Assembly (NCBI GenBank): GCA_017462735.1
Contig: JAFTQO010000002.1
Location: forward strand, 21,034-85,033
Length of the DNA: 64,000 nt
From: Clostridia bacterium
GTDB taxonomy: Bacteria > Bacillota > Clostridia > Christensenellales > Borkfalkiaceae
Direction: 5' to 3'
Shown here: piece by piece, positions 15,352-26,606 of the stretch
Layout: the number at the start of each line of letters is the position of its first letter
How positions within the stretch are numbered: the first letter of the stretch is position 1
The notes under the pieces: model-generated
What the model saw: only the letters and a program-made list of their open reading frames with translations
The model's database searches: none
Told to the model about the DNA's origin: nothing
Position numbers and translations under genes: made by a program

Positions 15352-15663
15352 CTATGTACTTTTTATCTTCTCAAAAAGAAATACCAATAGGCTCCCACTC
15401 CACCGACACCGAGCAAGCCAACGAAGAAAAGTCGCCCATACCCAACTAGGCAATAATCCTAAAAACAAAATAATCAGCAGAGAGATGTAACCCAACGCAA
15501 GATATACACCGACAACGAGAAGCCATACAGGGCCTCCAAACCATCGTCTTGCAAAAAACGCAACCGACAATCACAGCAAAAAAACAGATGGAAAAGTAAG
15601 TACAACAGGCGTTGTGCTGATCTCGCGCATAGGGTTTTGTTCTGCATACAGCAAGTTAAACAT
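15352..15663 (-). pseudogene. Small membrane-protein gene interrupted by an in-frame TGA
   Basis: From ATG at 15663 (MFNLLYAEQNPMREISTT) the frame runs 30 codons to TGA at 15573-15571, then continues open in the same frame for 72 codons to 15352, encoding two clear membrane segments (PVWLLVVGVYLALGYI and LLIILFLGLLPSWVWA region) and a basic tail. A single TGA for a tryptophan codon would explain it. The upstream half has a GGGGAAGAA ribosome binding site and a good promoter at 15693-15721. No family was recognised. Alternatives: a sequencing error, readthrough, or two unrelated short frames. Confidence 0.5.
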
Positions 15664-15692
15664 TTCTTCCCCATCCTCTTTCGTATACCTCT

Positions 15693-15721
15693 ATCATACC
15701 CGTTTTAGGAACTTTTGGCAA
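15693..15721 (-). promoter_or_regulatory. Sigma-A promoter upstream of the interrupted gene and yajC
   Basis: On the minus strand TTGCCA, a 17-base spacer and TATGAT. It would drive the interrupted small gene and probably yajC after it. Confidence 0.7.
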
Positions 15722-15812
15722 GCGTTTTTTTGGGAAAAAGCGTGTTTTCTTGTCGACTCAGCCCTTTTTTGACCCGATTTGTTGCTGTTTTGTATAGACG
15801 ACGGGCTTTAGA

Positions 15813-18926
<3,114 letters not shown>

Positions 18927-18927
<1 letters not shown>

Positions 18928-20708
18928 TACGCTTCACCCCCTTCTTCGCTTTTCCCCTGCGTTTGCGCGATATAAATTTCGCGGTAAATTTCGCTGGATT
19001 GCATCAACGTTTCGTGTTTGCCACAAGCGATGATTTTGCCGCCCTCCATAATGAGGATTTTATCCGCGTGTTCGACGGAGGCAACTCTTTGCGCGATAAT
19101 AATTTTGGTTGTATCGGGAATTTCTTCCTTGAACGCTTGTCGTATCATCGCGTCCGTACGGGTATCGACGGCACTCGTAGAGTCGTCCAAAATGAGGATT
19201 TTCGGTTTTCTCAAAAGCGCGCGCGCAATGCAAAGGCGTTGTTTTTGCCCGCCCGAGACGTTGGTGCCGCCCTGCTCGATATACGTGTCGTAACCGTCGG
19301 GGAAAGAACGAATAAATTCGTCCGCACAGGCGAGTTTGCAAACGCGCACCATCTCCTCGTCCGTGGCGTTTTCGTCCCCCCAACGCAAGTTATCCTTTAT
19401 CGTGCCCGAGAATAAGACGTTCTTTTGCAGGACGATAGAAACGTCCTTTCTCAATACGTCGAGGTCGTAGTCTTTTACGTCCACGCCGCCTACTTTGACG
19501 ACGCCGTCCGTCGCGTCGTAAAGCCTAGGAATCAGTTGGATAAGAGTGGTCTTCGACGAACCCGTGCCGCCCAAAATTCCCACCGTTTCGCCCGACTTTA
19601 TCTCCAGGTCAACGTCCTGTAAAGCGTAAGAGTTTGCGGTGGCAGAATACTTAAAGTTGACGTTTTCAAAGAGGATACTACCGTCTTTGACTTCCTTGAC
19701 GCCGTTTTCGGGGCTGACAATGGTCGACTCTTCTTCCAGCACCTCGCTGATACGTCTGCCCGATTCCAACGACATAGAAATCATCACGAATACCATAGAA
19801 AACATCATCAGCGCCGACAAAATCTGCACGCCGTAGGTGATGAGGGCGGAAAGTTCGGTGGGTAAAAATTCCCCGACTACTTCGCCGTTTGCGCCAAGCG
19901 CCGCCGTATCCATAATCAGTTTTGCGCCGAAGAAGGAAATAATCAAAACCGCCAAATTGATGAACAACGTCATAATCGGCGCGTTGAGGGCAAGGATTTT
20001 TTCCGCTTTCGTAAAGTCGCTTTTAACGTCGCCCGCCGCTTTTTCAAATTTCTTCGTTTCGTGTTCTTCTCTCACGAAGGCTTTGACCACGCGGATACCG
20101 CTGACGTTTTCTTGGACGGAGTTGTTGAGCGCGTCGTACTTTTTGAAGATTTTTCTAAACAGCGGCATTACGTAGCGCACGATGGAGAAAATCAAGAAAC
20201 CCAAAACGGGTACTACGCAAACGAATATCCAAGCCAAATTAGGATTGATGACGAAACTCATCACAATCGCAAAGATAAATTGCAAGGGTACGCGAATCGC
20301 AATACGAAGGCACATCTGGAAAGATTGCTGTACGTTGGTCACGTCCGTCGTCAACCTCGTCACAAGTGAAGAAGAGGAAAACTTATCCACGTTCCCAAAC
20401 GAGAACTTCTGCACCTTGTAAAACAAATCGTGGCGCAAATTTTTTGCAAAGCCGCAACTTGCCGTCGCCGCAAATTTCCCCGCCAGTCCTCCTGCAATCA
20501 TGGATACCGCCGCAAGGCAAAGCAATATCGCCGCATACTTTAAAATATGCGACATAGCGCCCGCCCCCGCCAAGGCATTTTGGTCTATCATACGGGACAT
20601 AAAGAAGGGAATCAAACACTCGCAAAACGCCTCCACTGCCATCAAAACGGGGGTGACGATTGCAGGTTTTTTGTATTCTCTTACACTTTTCAGTAAGGTC
20701 TTTACCAT
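18927..20708 (-). CDS. ABC exporter half-transporter with degenerate catalytic site
   Basis: I place the start at 20708 (MVKTLLKSVREYKK), preceded by GGGAG, giving 593 residues. Six membrane segments (about 17-320) precede an ATPase domain with Walker A GGTGSSKTT, signature VSGGQKQRLCIARAL and Walker B ILILDDSTS. The residue after the Walker B aspartate is aspartate instead of glutamate, and the Walker A glycine is replaced by serine, so one of the two ATP sites of the heterodimer should be weak. Its partner at 16948-18927 keeps the glutamate. Such asymmetry is well known in heterodimeric exporters. A promoter lies at 20766-20795. Confidence 0.93.
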
Positions 20709-20765
20709 AATCTTTCTCCCACGCGCCGTCGTGTCCTGCGGACACCGACGAAATACGCAATAGTA

Positions 20766-20795
20766 ATTATACGGGGTTCTATAAGAAAAAGTCAA
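20766..20795 (-). promoter_or_regulatory. Sigma-A promoter for the ABC exporter-tgt operon
   Basis: On the minus strand TTGACT, an 18-base spacer and TATAAT. The first bases of the -35 box belong to the terminator hairpin of the upstream gene. Confidence 0.8.
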
Positions 20796-20815
20796 GCGTT
20801 TGCGAGAAACGCTTG
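20793..20815 (-). terminator. Terminator of the YhaN-like gene, overlapping a -35 box
   Basis: CAAGCGTTT-CTCGC-AAACGCTTG followed by ACTTTTTC on the minus strand. The 3' arm contains the TTG of the next promoter's -35 element. Confidence 0.8.
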
Positions 20816-20846
20816 CTATTTTCACAAAAATTTCATCCGTTTGTTT

Positions 20847-22364
20847 TCACAGCAATCGGCTTTCGTGGCAGGTCAAATACACGATTTGGTATTCCTTTTG
20901 CAACGCTTGCAAAAAGCCTTTGGCAAGGCGCATATTCTCTTCGTCCATATCCACGAACGGGTCGTCTAAAATCAGCGGCGGAAACTCTCTTTTAAACAGC
21001 GTCTCGATGAGCGCTAGACGGATACATATCCCGAGTGCCGCACGCATCCCCGCGCTGTAATACGCCCCTTCTCGAAGCGCCCCCGCTTCGTCCAAACGCA
21101 CCTCTCCCTCCGCCGTCAACACAATGGCTTTTTGCGGATAAAACTTCGTAAACAGCGCACGGCAACGCTCGGTCAAAGGTTGCAGATAATCCCCTGCCGT
21201 ACGGCGTTTTGCCTCTATGAGCAACGACTTTGCCGTCGACAAGTCTTGCGCGCGCCTTTCCAGCGCCCGCTTTTCTTCTCTTTTTCGCTGTAATTCTTCT
21301 TGCAACACGCCCAATTTTTGCCCCGCCGCAAAATACGGCTGCGCCGCCAACAAGGTCTGTTGCCTCTCCGCAAAAAGTCTATTCTCCCAGCCCTCTCCGG
21401 CCGTTAAACCGTCCAGCCAAGCGCTCCCTGCCATAGGTAAGTTTTTCTTTCGCCTCACAAATAAAACGACGCCCAAAGCCCCGCCGACCAAACCGAGAAT
21501 CAAACTTACGTACCAAGGAAAATTAGGGATAAAAATCCCCGTCAATCCTATCCCGAACAACAAAGCGGCAACCGCCCAAAGGAATACTTCTTTATTGGAA
21601 AGTTTTCCCTGTTCCGTTTGTCTTTCTTGATAGGCGCGCGTCCTTTCTTTTCTACTCTCCTCTATTTTCGCGTCTAACTCCGCCAACGTTCGCTCGTATT
21701 TTGCACAGATTGTTTCCGCTTCTTTCCCTTCGAAAATCTCTTTTTCTAGCGCAAAAATTTCCTCGTCTAAGACGTCCAACCTGCCTTTGGCAGGTTTTCT
21801 TTTGGCGCGAAGCCATTTTTCTTCCGCTTCAATCGCCGCCACGGCGCCCTCGACGTCCTCGCCGCCGTCCAAACTTTCCTGGCTTCGCAAAAGCGCCGCT
21901 TGCAAACCGCCGTCCAAACGGCTTTCAACGGCGTCCTGAGGCAAATAGGCAAGTTTTTCATACCCCTTTTCATCCACGCCGAACAGCCTTTCGCCAAGAC
22001 TTTCTTGCAAGGTAAAAAATTCGGTGGCAATCAGCCCCGTAACGGCGTCGTATATCTTGCAATCGTCCCCTTTTGCACCGTCGCTGAATAGTCTTTTAAC
22101 CTCGTATCTTCTGCCGCCAAACTCAAAGGTCAAAGACCCGCCGTACACCCCGCCCTGCCAAGGCTTATATTTTAAACGAGCGTTACTTTCCGCCGATTTT
22201 ACACGGCAGTCTGGCAAACCGTAAAACATACTCTTTAAAAAGGCGGCGAGGGTACTTTTCCCCCAGCCGTTGGGGGCGAAAATCGAAGTAGGATTATGGG
22301 AGAAATCAAAGTCGCACGCGTGCAACCGCCCAAAATTTTCGATATGGCAAGCAATCAGTTTCAT
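20847..22364 (-). CDS. SbcC/YhaN-like AAA ATPase, short form
   Basis: The 505-residue protein begins MKLIACHIENFGRL, the usual start of SbcC/Rad50/YhaN ATPases, with Walker A APNGWGKST near 31-39. The C-terminus has a signature-like YSAGMRAALGICIRLALIE and Walker B PPLILDDPFVDMDE, then TCHE. The middle has a short coiled coil (about 175-240), two membrane segments (about 255-300), and another coiled coil. YhaN proteins are usually 900 residues or more, so the coiled-coil arms here are much reduced. Its start overlaps the end of the nuclease gene by four bases (ATGA). Role inferred: DNA end processing or membrane-associated DNA repair together with that nuclease. Confidence 0.85.
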   Translation of the reverse strand: MKLIACHIENFGRLHACDFDFSHNPTSIFAPNGWGKSTLAAFLKSMFYGLPDCRVKSAESNARLKYKPWQGGVYGGSLTFEFGGRRYEVKRLFSDGAKGDDCKIYDAVTGLIATEFFTLQESLGERLFGVDEKGYEKLAYLPQDAVESRLDGGLQAALLRSQESLDGGEDVEGAVAAIEAEEKWLRAKRKPAKGRLDVLDEEIFALEKEIFEGKEAETICAKYERTLAELDAKIEESRKERTRAYQERQTEQGKLSNKEVFLWAVAALLFGIGLTGIFIPNFPWYVSLILGLVGGALGVVLFVRRKKNLPMAGSAWLDGLTAGEGWENRLFAERQQTLLAAQPYFAAGQKLGVLQEELQRKREEKRALERRAQDLSTAKSLLIEAKRRTAGDYLQPLTERCRALFTKFYPQKAIVLTAEGEVRLDEAGALREGAYYSAGMRAALGICIRLALIETLFKREFPPLILDDPFVDMDEENMRLAKGFLQALQKEYQIVYLTCHESRLL

Positions 22365-23416
22365 ACGTCCAATTCCTCCCCGTTCAGCGCGCGAAAAGCA
22401 ATGGTCAAGACCCGCGCGCGCTCCTCCTCGGGCAACCTGCTTGCAAGCCTGACCAATTCCCCTTTGACCGTCCTCTCTTTTTCGTAGCGGGAAAAATCGA
22501 TATTTTCCCTCGTTTCGTCCTCTGTTTTGACGTGAAAAAACCTTTCTTCCAACGCCGATTGTATAGACGACAAATGCACGGGCGACGACAAAGCAACGCT
22601 CCCTTTTAACCTGATTTTTATGCCGTCTTTCGACGGAAGATTTTCCGTCTTAGCAAGGATTTTTTCTATCCTTTGCGGGTTACTTTCCGTCCCGCTGACG
22701 TCGACGCTGATTTCGTGATACGCTCGGCTTGCAAAAGGAAGAAAAGTCTGCCTAATCCCGTCCGCCACCTCTATCAGCACGAAGCCCTTTTCACCGCACT
22801 CGTCAAAGCCGTGCCCCTCCAAACAGCCGCAATAGCGGTACGTGCCCCGCCCGCCTAATCGCCGAGGCTCCGTCCCGCCGTGAATATGCCCGAGTGCTAA
22901 ATAATCGACGTTTTTTTGCCCAAGCGCCGATAGGTCTATCTCGCCCTTTCCATAGGAAAAGGATTGTCTCACGTCGCCGTGAAGCAATAAAAAGTTGCAA
23001 GTCTCCGCGGGCAAAATCCCCCCTCGCAAACAGTCCCCTTGGACGTAGCGATAATCGGCGCCCGTCACGGTGACGCTACCCAAGCGGTAACTTTTCGCCC
23101 CTTGGTCAAATCGATGAAAATTAGCAGGCGTATACGGGAATGCCACCCCGTCGTCGTGGTTGCCCGTCACAAAAAAGACCTGCGCCTTGCAGGCGGCTAT
23201 CCCGTCCGTCACCTCTCTAAGCAAGGCGAGCGAAGGGTTGGGCGTATCGAACAAATCTCCGCAAAGGAATATCGCCTCTACCCCCTCCTTGTCCGCAAAG
23301 CGCAAAAGCCGCAGAAAGGTCTGCGTCAATTCCGCCGAGCGCGCCTTTGCCTTTTCAGGCGAAAGCCCGATAAGAGGCGCCCCTAAATGATTGTCTGCCG
23401 TGTGGATAATTTTCAT
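22361..23416 (-). CDS. SbcD/YhaO-like metallophosphoesterase (DNA repair exonuclease)
   Basis: The 351-residue protein opens MKIIHTADNHLGAPL and carries the calcineurin-like metal-binding motifs in order: HTADNHLG, FLCGDLFDTPN (near 51), FVTGNHDDGV (near 82), LLHGDVR and LALGHIHGG (near 177). The C-terminal capping domain follows. Such nucleases work with an SbcC-type ATPase, encoded next with a four-base overlap. The start is fixed by the family and by the promoter: the -10 box ends six bases before the ATG, with no room for a ribosome binding site, so the message appears leaderless. Confidence 0.92.
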   Translation of the reverse strand: MKIIHTADNHLGAPLIGLSPEKAKARSAELTQTFLRLLRFADKEGVEAIFLCGDLFDTPNPSLALLREVTDGIAACKAQVFFVTGNHDDGVAFPYTPANFHRFDQGAKSYRLGSVTVTGADYRYVQGDCLRGGILPAETCNFLLLHGDVRQSFSYGKGEIDLSALGQKNVDYLALGHIHGGTEPRRLGGRGTYRYCGCLEGHGFDECGEKGFVLIEVADGIRQTFLPFASRAYHEISVDVSGTESNPQRIEKILAKTENLPSKDGIKIRLKGSVALSSPVHLSSIQSALEERFFHVKTEDETRENIDFSRYEKERTVKGELVRLASRLPEEERARVLTIAFRALNGEELDV

Positions 23417-23422
23417 AAGATA

Positions 23423-23451
23423 AGTATAGCATAAACGTGCAAAAAAGTAAA
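23423..23451 (-). promoter_or_regulatory. Promoter of the YhaO/YhaN-like pair, predicted to give a leaderless mRNA
   Basis: On the minus strand TTTACT, a 17-base spacer and TATACT. Only TATCTT separates the -10 box from the ATG at 23416, so transcription should start at or next to the initiator codon. Confidence 0.75.
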
Positions 23452-23464
23452 CGGCTTTTCTTCC

Positions 23465-23503
23465 TTATTAAAAAATTGCGCCCGCGCATAAGCGCAGGCG
23501 CAA
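23465..23503 (-). terminator. Terminator of the cardiolipin synthase gene
   Basis: TTGCGCC-TGCGC-TTAT-GCGCG-GGCGCAA followed by seven T residues on the minus strand, eleven bases past the stop codon. Confidence 0.92.
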
Positions 23504-23513
23504 ATGATACGGC

Positions 23514-25073
23514 TTACATCAACGTCTCAAAGACACGCAAATTGGCATCCAAAAGTTTCCCCCAAAATCCCCGTTTTACGTCCTTTTCTTCACAGAGTTT
23601 CGAGACGTCAAACACCTCTTCTACGTCCTTCTTGACCGCCTCTACCGTTTTTGTTTTCGTGACGTAGACGGCGTTCTCAAAATGCAGATGAAAACTACGG
23701 TAATCAAAGTTCACCGTCCCCACCACCGCGCCCGCGTCGCAGACGACGTTCTTTGCATGGATAAATCCGGGCGTGTATTCGTAAACTTTTATCCCTGCGC
23801 GCATCAAAATCTCATAATTTGCACGCGTGAGCCTGTATACGATTTTTTTATCGGGTACGGCGGGCGTCACAATCCGCACGTCCACCCCACGGAGGGCCGC
23901 AAGGCAGAGCGCCGAGCGCATCACGTCGTCTAGCACTAGATAAGGCGTGGTAATATAAAGATAGGTTTTTGCGCTTTCAATGAGATGGAGATAGACTGTC
24001 TCCGCCACCTGCAACTTATCCCCCGGGATATCGTCGTAAGGCACGATCACCCCCTCTCCAAAAGGCTCTTTTTTAGGCGGAAGCAAAAACTGCGTAATCT
24101 CTTCGGCGGGCTTGACGGCGTTGTATAAATCGAAAAAGGCTAAGACGAAGGCGTTTACCGCGCTGCCCGTCACTTTGACGGCAGAGTCCTTCCAATGCCC
24201 AAAGCGTACCTTTTCGTCGATATATTCGTCCGCGATATTTATCCCGCCCGTAAAGGCGACTTTTCCGTCCACGACGAGGATTTTTCTATGGTCGCGATTG
24301 TTCATCCGTGCGCTAAATACGGGCACGACCCTATTAAAACATACGCAACGGATATTTTCGTGTAAACTTTCTAGGTACTTATCGTATTTCGGCGGCAAGA
24401 CGAGTAAACTACCGAAATCGTCGTAAATAACGTATATTTTTACCCCTTGCACCGCCTTTTTGAGCAAAACGGACAAGACTTGTTCCCACATCTTTCCGCC
24501 TGCGATGATAAAATACTCGACCAAAATATACTTTTCCGCTTTGTCTAACTCGGCAAGCATCTCGGCAAACGCCTCTTTCCCCGTCGGGTAATAGACGACG
24601 TCGCCGTCCGCATAAGCGTGAAACCCGCAGGCTTCCAAAAAGTAACCGCAACCGTCCGTCGCCCCTGTTTTGACCTGGATTAAATCCTTACTCTCCTCTC
24701 GGTTTTTAACTTTTGCCTTTTTAATTTTTTTGAGCAGTCTTTTCATCGGTCTGCCTTCCCCGAAGGTCAAATACAAGGTTACACCGAGGATGGGAAAGAC
24801 GACGATTAGCAAAATCCAACTGAGTTTGGACGAGGGTCTTTCCATCCTGCTAAATAGATAAAACACGAAAAGCAAACCGATTAAGGTGAACGTTAAATTG
24901 ACGAACCACCAATTCGCCCCCAGCCAGAAAAACCCAAAAACGTAGGCGCAAAACTGCAAAAATACCATAAGCGCGCAGATAAAAAAGCGGGTGTAGACGA
25001 TTTTTTTATAACTTCTGTCCGCAGAAACCGTTTTTTCTATCCATTTTTTTTGTCTTTCGCTGAGTTTTTTCAT
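23514..25073 (-). CDS. cls: Cardiolipin synthase (phospholipase D family)
   Basis: The 519-residue protein has two N-terminal membrane segments (about 28-50 and 57-105 region with FPILGVTLYLTFG) and two PLD catalytic motifs: HRKILVVDGKVAFTGG near 258 and HAKNVVCDAGAVVGTVNFD near 439. This layout is that of Firmicutes Cls, which joins two phosphatidylglycerols into cardiolipin at the membrane. A TATAAT box lies about 30 bases upstream of the start but no good -35 box. It is a single-gene unit ended by a strong terminator. Confidence 0.94.
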   Translation of the reverse strand: MKKLSERQKKWIEKTVSADRSYKKIVYTRFFICALMVFLQFCAYVFGFFWLGANWWFVNLTFTLIGLLFVFYLFSRMERPSSKLSWILLIVVFPILGVTLYLTFGEGRPMKRLLKKIKKAKVKNREESKDLIQVKTGATDGCGYFLEACGFHAYADGDVVYYPTGKEAFAEMLAELDKAEKYILVEYFIIAGGKMWEQVLSVLLKKAVQGVKIYVIYDDFGSLLVLPPKYDKYLESLHENIRCVCFNRVVPVFSARMNNRDHRKILVVDGKVAFTGGINIADEYIDEKVRFGHWKDSAVKVTGSAVNAFVLAFFDLYNAVKPAEEITQFLLPPKKEPFGEGVIVPYDDIPGDKLQVAETVYLHLIESAKTYLYITTPYLVLDDVMRSALCLAALRGVDVRIVTPAVPDKKIVYRLTRANYEILMRAGIKVYEYTPGFIHAKNVVCDAGAVVGTVNFDYRSFHLHFENAVYVTKTKTVEAVKKDVEEVFDVSKLCEEKDVKRGFWGKLLDANLRVFETLM

Positions 25074-25194
25074 AAAAGCCCCCGTTTTTCGCCTTTCCGC
25101 TTATATTATACCCTCTATTTGTGAAATTAAAATGAAAAAATTGTAAAAGCAGGAAAATTTTTCTTCTTTCCCTTTAAAAATTTTTAAAAAACTA

Positions 25195-25223
25195 TTGACA
25201 AACCTATTATTTCATAGTATACT
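25195..25223 (+). promoter_or_regulatory. Sigma-A promoter of the rubrerythrin gene
   Basis: TTGACA, a 17-base spacer and TATACT. Nearly consensus, so expression should be high. I looked for a PerR-type palindrome around it and saw no convincing one. Confidence 0.85.
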
Positions 25224-25289
25224 ATTTACAGTTAATAAAACTCAGTCCTAACAAGGATGCCAAATGAAAGTAAAATCGAGAGGTAAATT

Positions 25290-25931
25290 ATGAAAAAATT
25301 CGTATGTAAAGTATGTCGTCACACGGTAGAAGGGGAAGCACCCGAAGTTTGCCCCGTTTGCAAGCAAAAAAATGCGTTTGAAGCGGTAGAACCCGTCCTC
25401 AAAGGCAGCCAAACGGAAGCCAATTTGCAGACCGCTTTCGCAGGCGAATCGCAAGCGAGAAACAAATACACCTACTACGCTTCCAAAGCGAAGAAGGACG
25501 GCTACGTGCAAATCGCCGCTATCTTTGAAGAAACGGCAAAGAACGAAATGGAACACGCTAAGATCTGGTTCAAACTCCTCCACGACGGCGCCGTACCTGA
25601 CACCGCTACCAATCTTCAAGACGCGGCTGACGGCGAAAACTACGAGTGGACGGATATGTACGCAGGCTTTGCCAAGACGGCAAGAGAAGAAGGCTTCGAT
25701 AAAATTGCAGACCTTTTCGAAGGGGTTGCCGCTATCGAAAAAGAACACGAAGAAAGATACAAGAAATTGCTTGCCAACGTCAAAGGGAAAATGGTATTCT
25801 CCAAAGACGGCGACGCGGTATGGCAATGCTCTAACTGCGGTCATATCGTAGTCGGCAAATCCGCACCCGATATGTGCCCTATCTGCGCACACCCTCAAAG
25901 TTATTTCCAAGTACGCGCAGAAAACTATTAA
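25290..25931 (+). CDS. rbr: Rubrerythrin with rubredoxin-like domains at both ends
   Basis: The 213-residue protein has a zinc-ribbon or rubredoxin-like N-terminus ([19 protein letters not shown], residues 6-24), a ferritin-like four-helix domain (about 40-165) with the carboxylate diiron ligands in [27 protein letters not shown] and [12 protein letters not shown], and a C-terminal rubredoxin domain [20 protein letters not shown] (about 178-197). Rubrerythrins reduce hydrogen peroxide in anaerobes, drawing electrons through the rubredoxin iron. Classical forms carry one rubredoxin domain; both ends here is a less usual layout. The gene stands alone, with its own strong promoter and terminator. 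Confidence 0.95.
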   Translation: MKKFVCKVCRHTVEGEAPEVCPVCKQKNAFEAVEPVLKGSQTEANLQTAFAGESQARNKYTYYASKAKKDGYVQIAAIFEETAKNEMEHAKIWFKLLHDGAVPDTATNLQDAADGENYEWTDMYAGFAKTAREEGFDKIADLFEGVAAIEKEHEERYKKLLANVKGKMVFSKDGDAVWQCSNCGHIVVGKSAPDMCPICAHPQSYFQVRAENY

Positions 25932-25955
25932 TTAGCCTACACACCTCCTAAAAAT

Positions 25956-25994
25956 AAAAAATACCCGACGGTTTTTTTCCGTCGGGTATTTTTT
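25956..25994. terminator. Bidirectional terminator between rubrerythrin and a membrane protein gene
   Basis: A 15-bp perfect stem AAAAATACCCGACGG / CCGTCGGGTATTTTT with a T loop serves rubrerythrin on the plus strand and the convergent gene at 26006 on the minus strand. Confidence 0.93.
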
Positions 25995-26005
25995 ATATTC
26001 GTCTG

Positions 26006-26485
26006 TTAGATATAAAGATACGGGTGAGTTATGTAATACATCAACATAATGACGAACGCCGCTACGACGGCTATCGACAGGACAATTCCCGTTATCCCAA
26101 TCACCAAGTCCATCTTCGGCGACGTGCCTCTAATTTCTCTAGAAGATTGTTGCCCCGTCACTTGAGTCTCAATCGTATTATGCATCTTGTTTGCCAATTT
26201 CATCGCCGCTCTATGTCGCAAGGCAATGATACCCGTGACCATCAGTTCGGCAGGTGCGTGCACGATAAAGATTACGCCCGCGAAACAAAAAATTTTCAGC
26301 GGCCAATAATCGCTGTCCCATCTTAGATGAAACAACGCCCACAAAGAGACCAACGGTACCGCCGCATAAAGAATGAGCGTAATCAAATATCCACCGTTGC
26401 CGATACGCCTACTGTCTTGAAAATACTTTTCCTCTCTTTTCCTGTATTTTGTGCCGAAAGAAAAGAGCCATTTTATAAATCTCAT
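26006..26485 (-). CDS. Small membrane protein of unknown function
   Basis: From the ATG at 26485, preceded by GGGAGGA at six bases, the protein has 159 residues (MRFIKWLFSFGTKYRK...). It has a basic amphipathic N-terminus, three or four membrane segments (about 33-54, 63-90 and 128-153) and a short polar loop (TIETQVTGQQSSREIRG). I do not recognise the family. It is a single-gene unit between two converging or separate units and ends at a shared terminator. Confidence 0.65.
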   Translation of the reverse strand: MRFIKWLFSFGTKYRKREEKYFQDSRRIGNGGYLITLILYAAVPLVSLWALFHLRWDSDYWPLKIFCFAGVIFIVHAPAELMVTGIIALRHRAAMKLANKMHNTIETQVTGQQSSREIRGTSPKMDLVIGITGIVLSIAVVAAFVIMLMYYITHPYLYI

Positions 26486-26606
26486 ACCCAATCCTCCCTA
26501 CCTTTGTTAAGTCAATTATACAATACACCCCCCTCGCTTGTCAAGAGTAAAGCGAGGTTTTTACCTTTTAAGAAATCAAAATTTCTCCAAAAAAGGAGGT
26601 TCTTTA

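Noticed and set aside
25195-25290. PerR box at the rubrerythrin promoter
   Set aside because: The AT-rich sequence has no good inverted repeat of the PerR type.
25248-25910. A 220-codon minus-strand frame opposite rubrerythrin
   Set aside because: Translation looks like a back-strand of the rubrerythrin gene and lacks a ribosome binding site; rubrerythrin is certain.
26580-26604. Terminator after the KDG kinase gene
   Set aside because: Only a 4-5 bp CTCC/GGAG stem; too weak to list as a feature.
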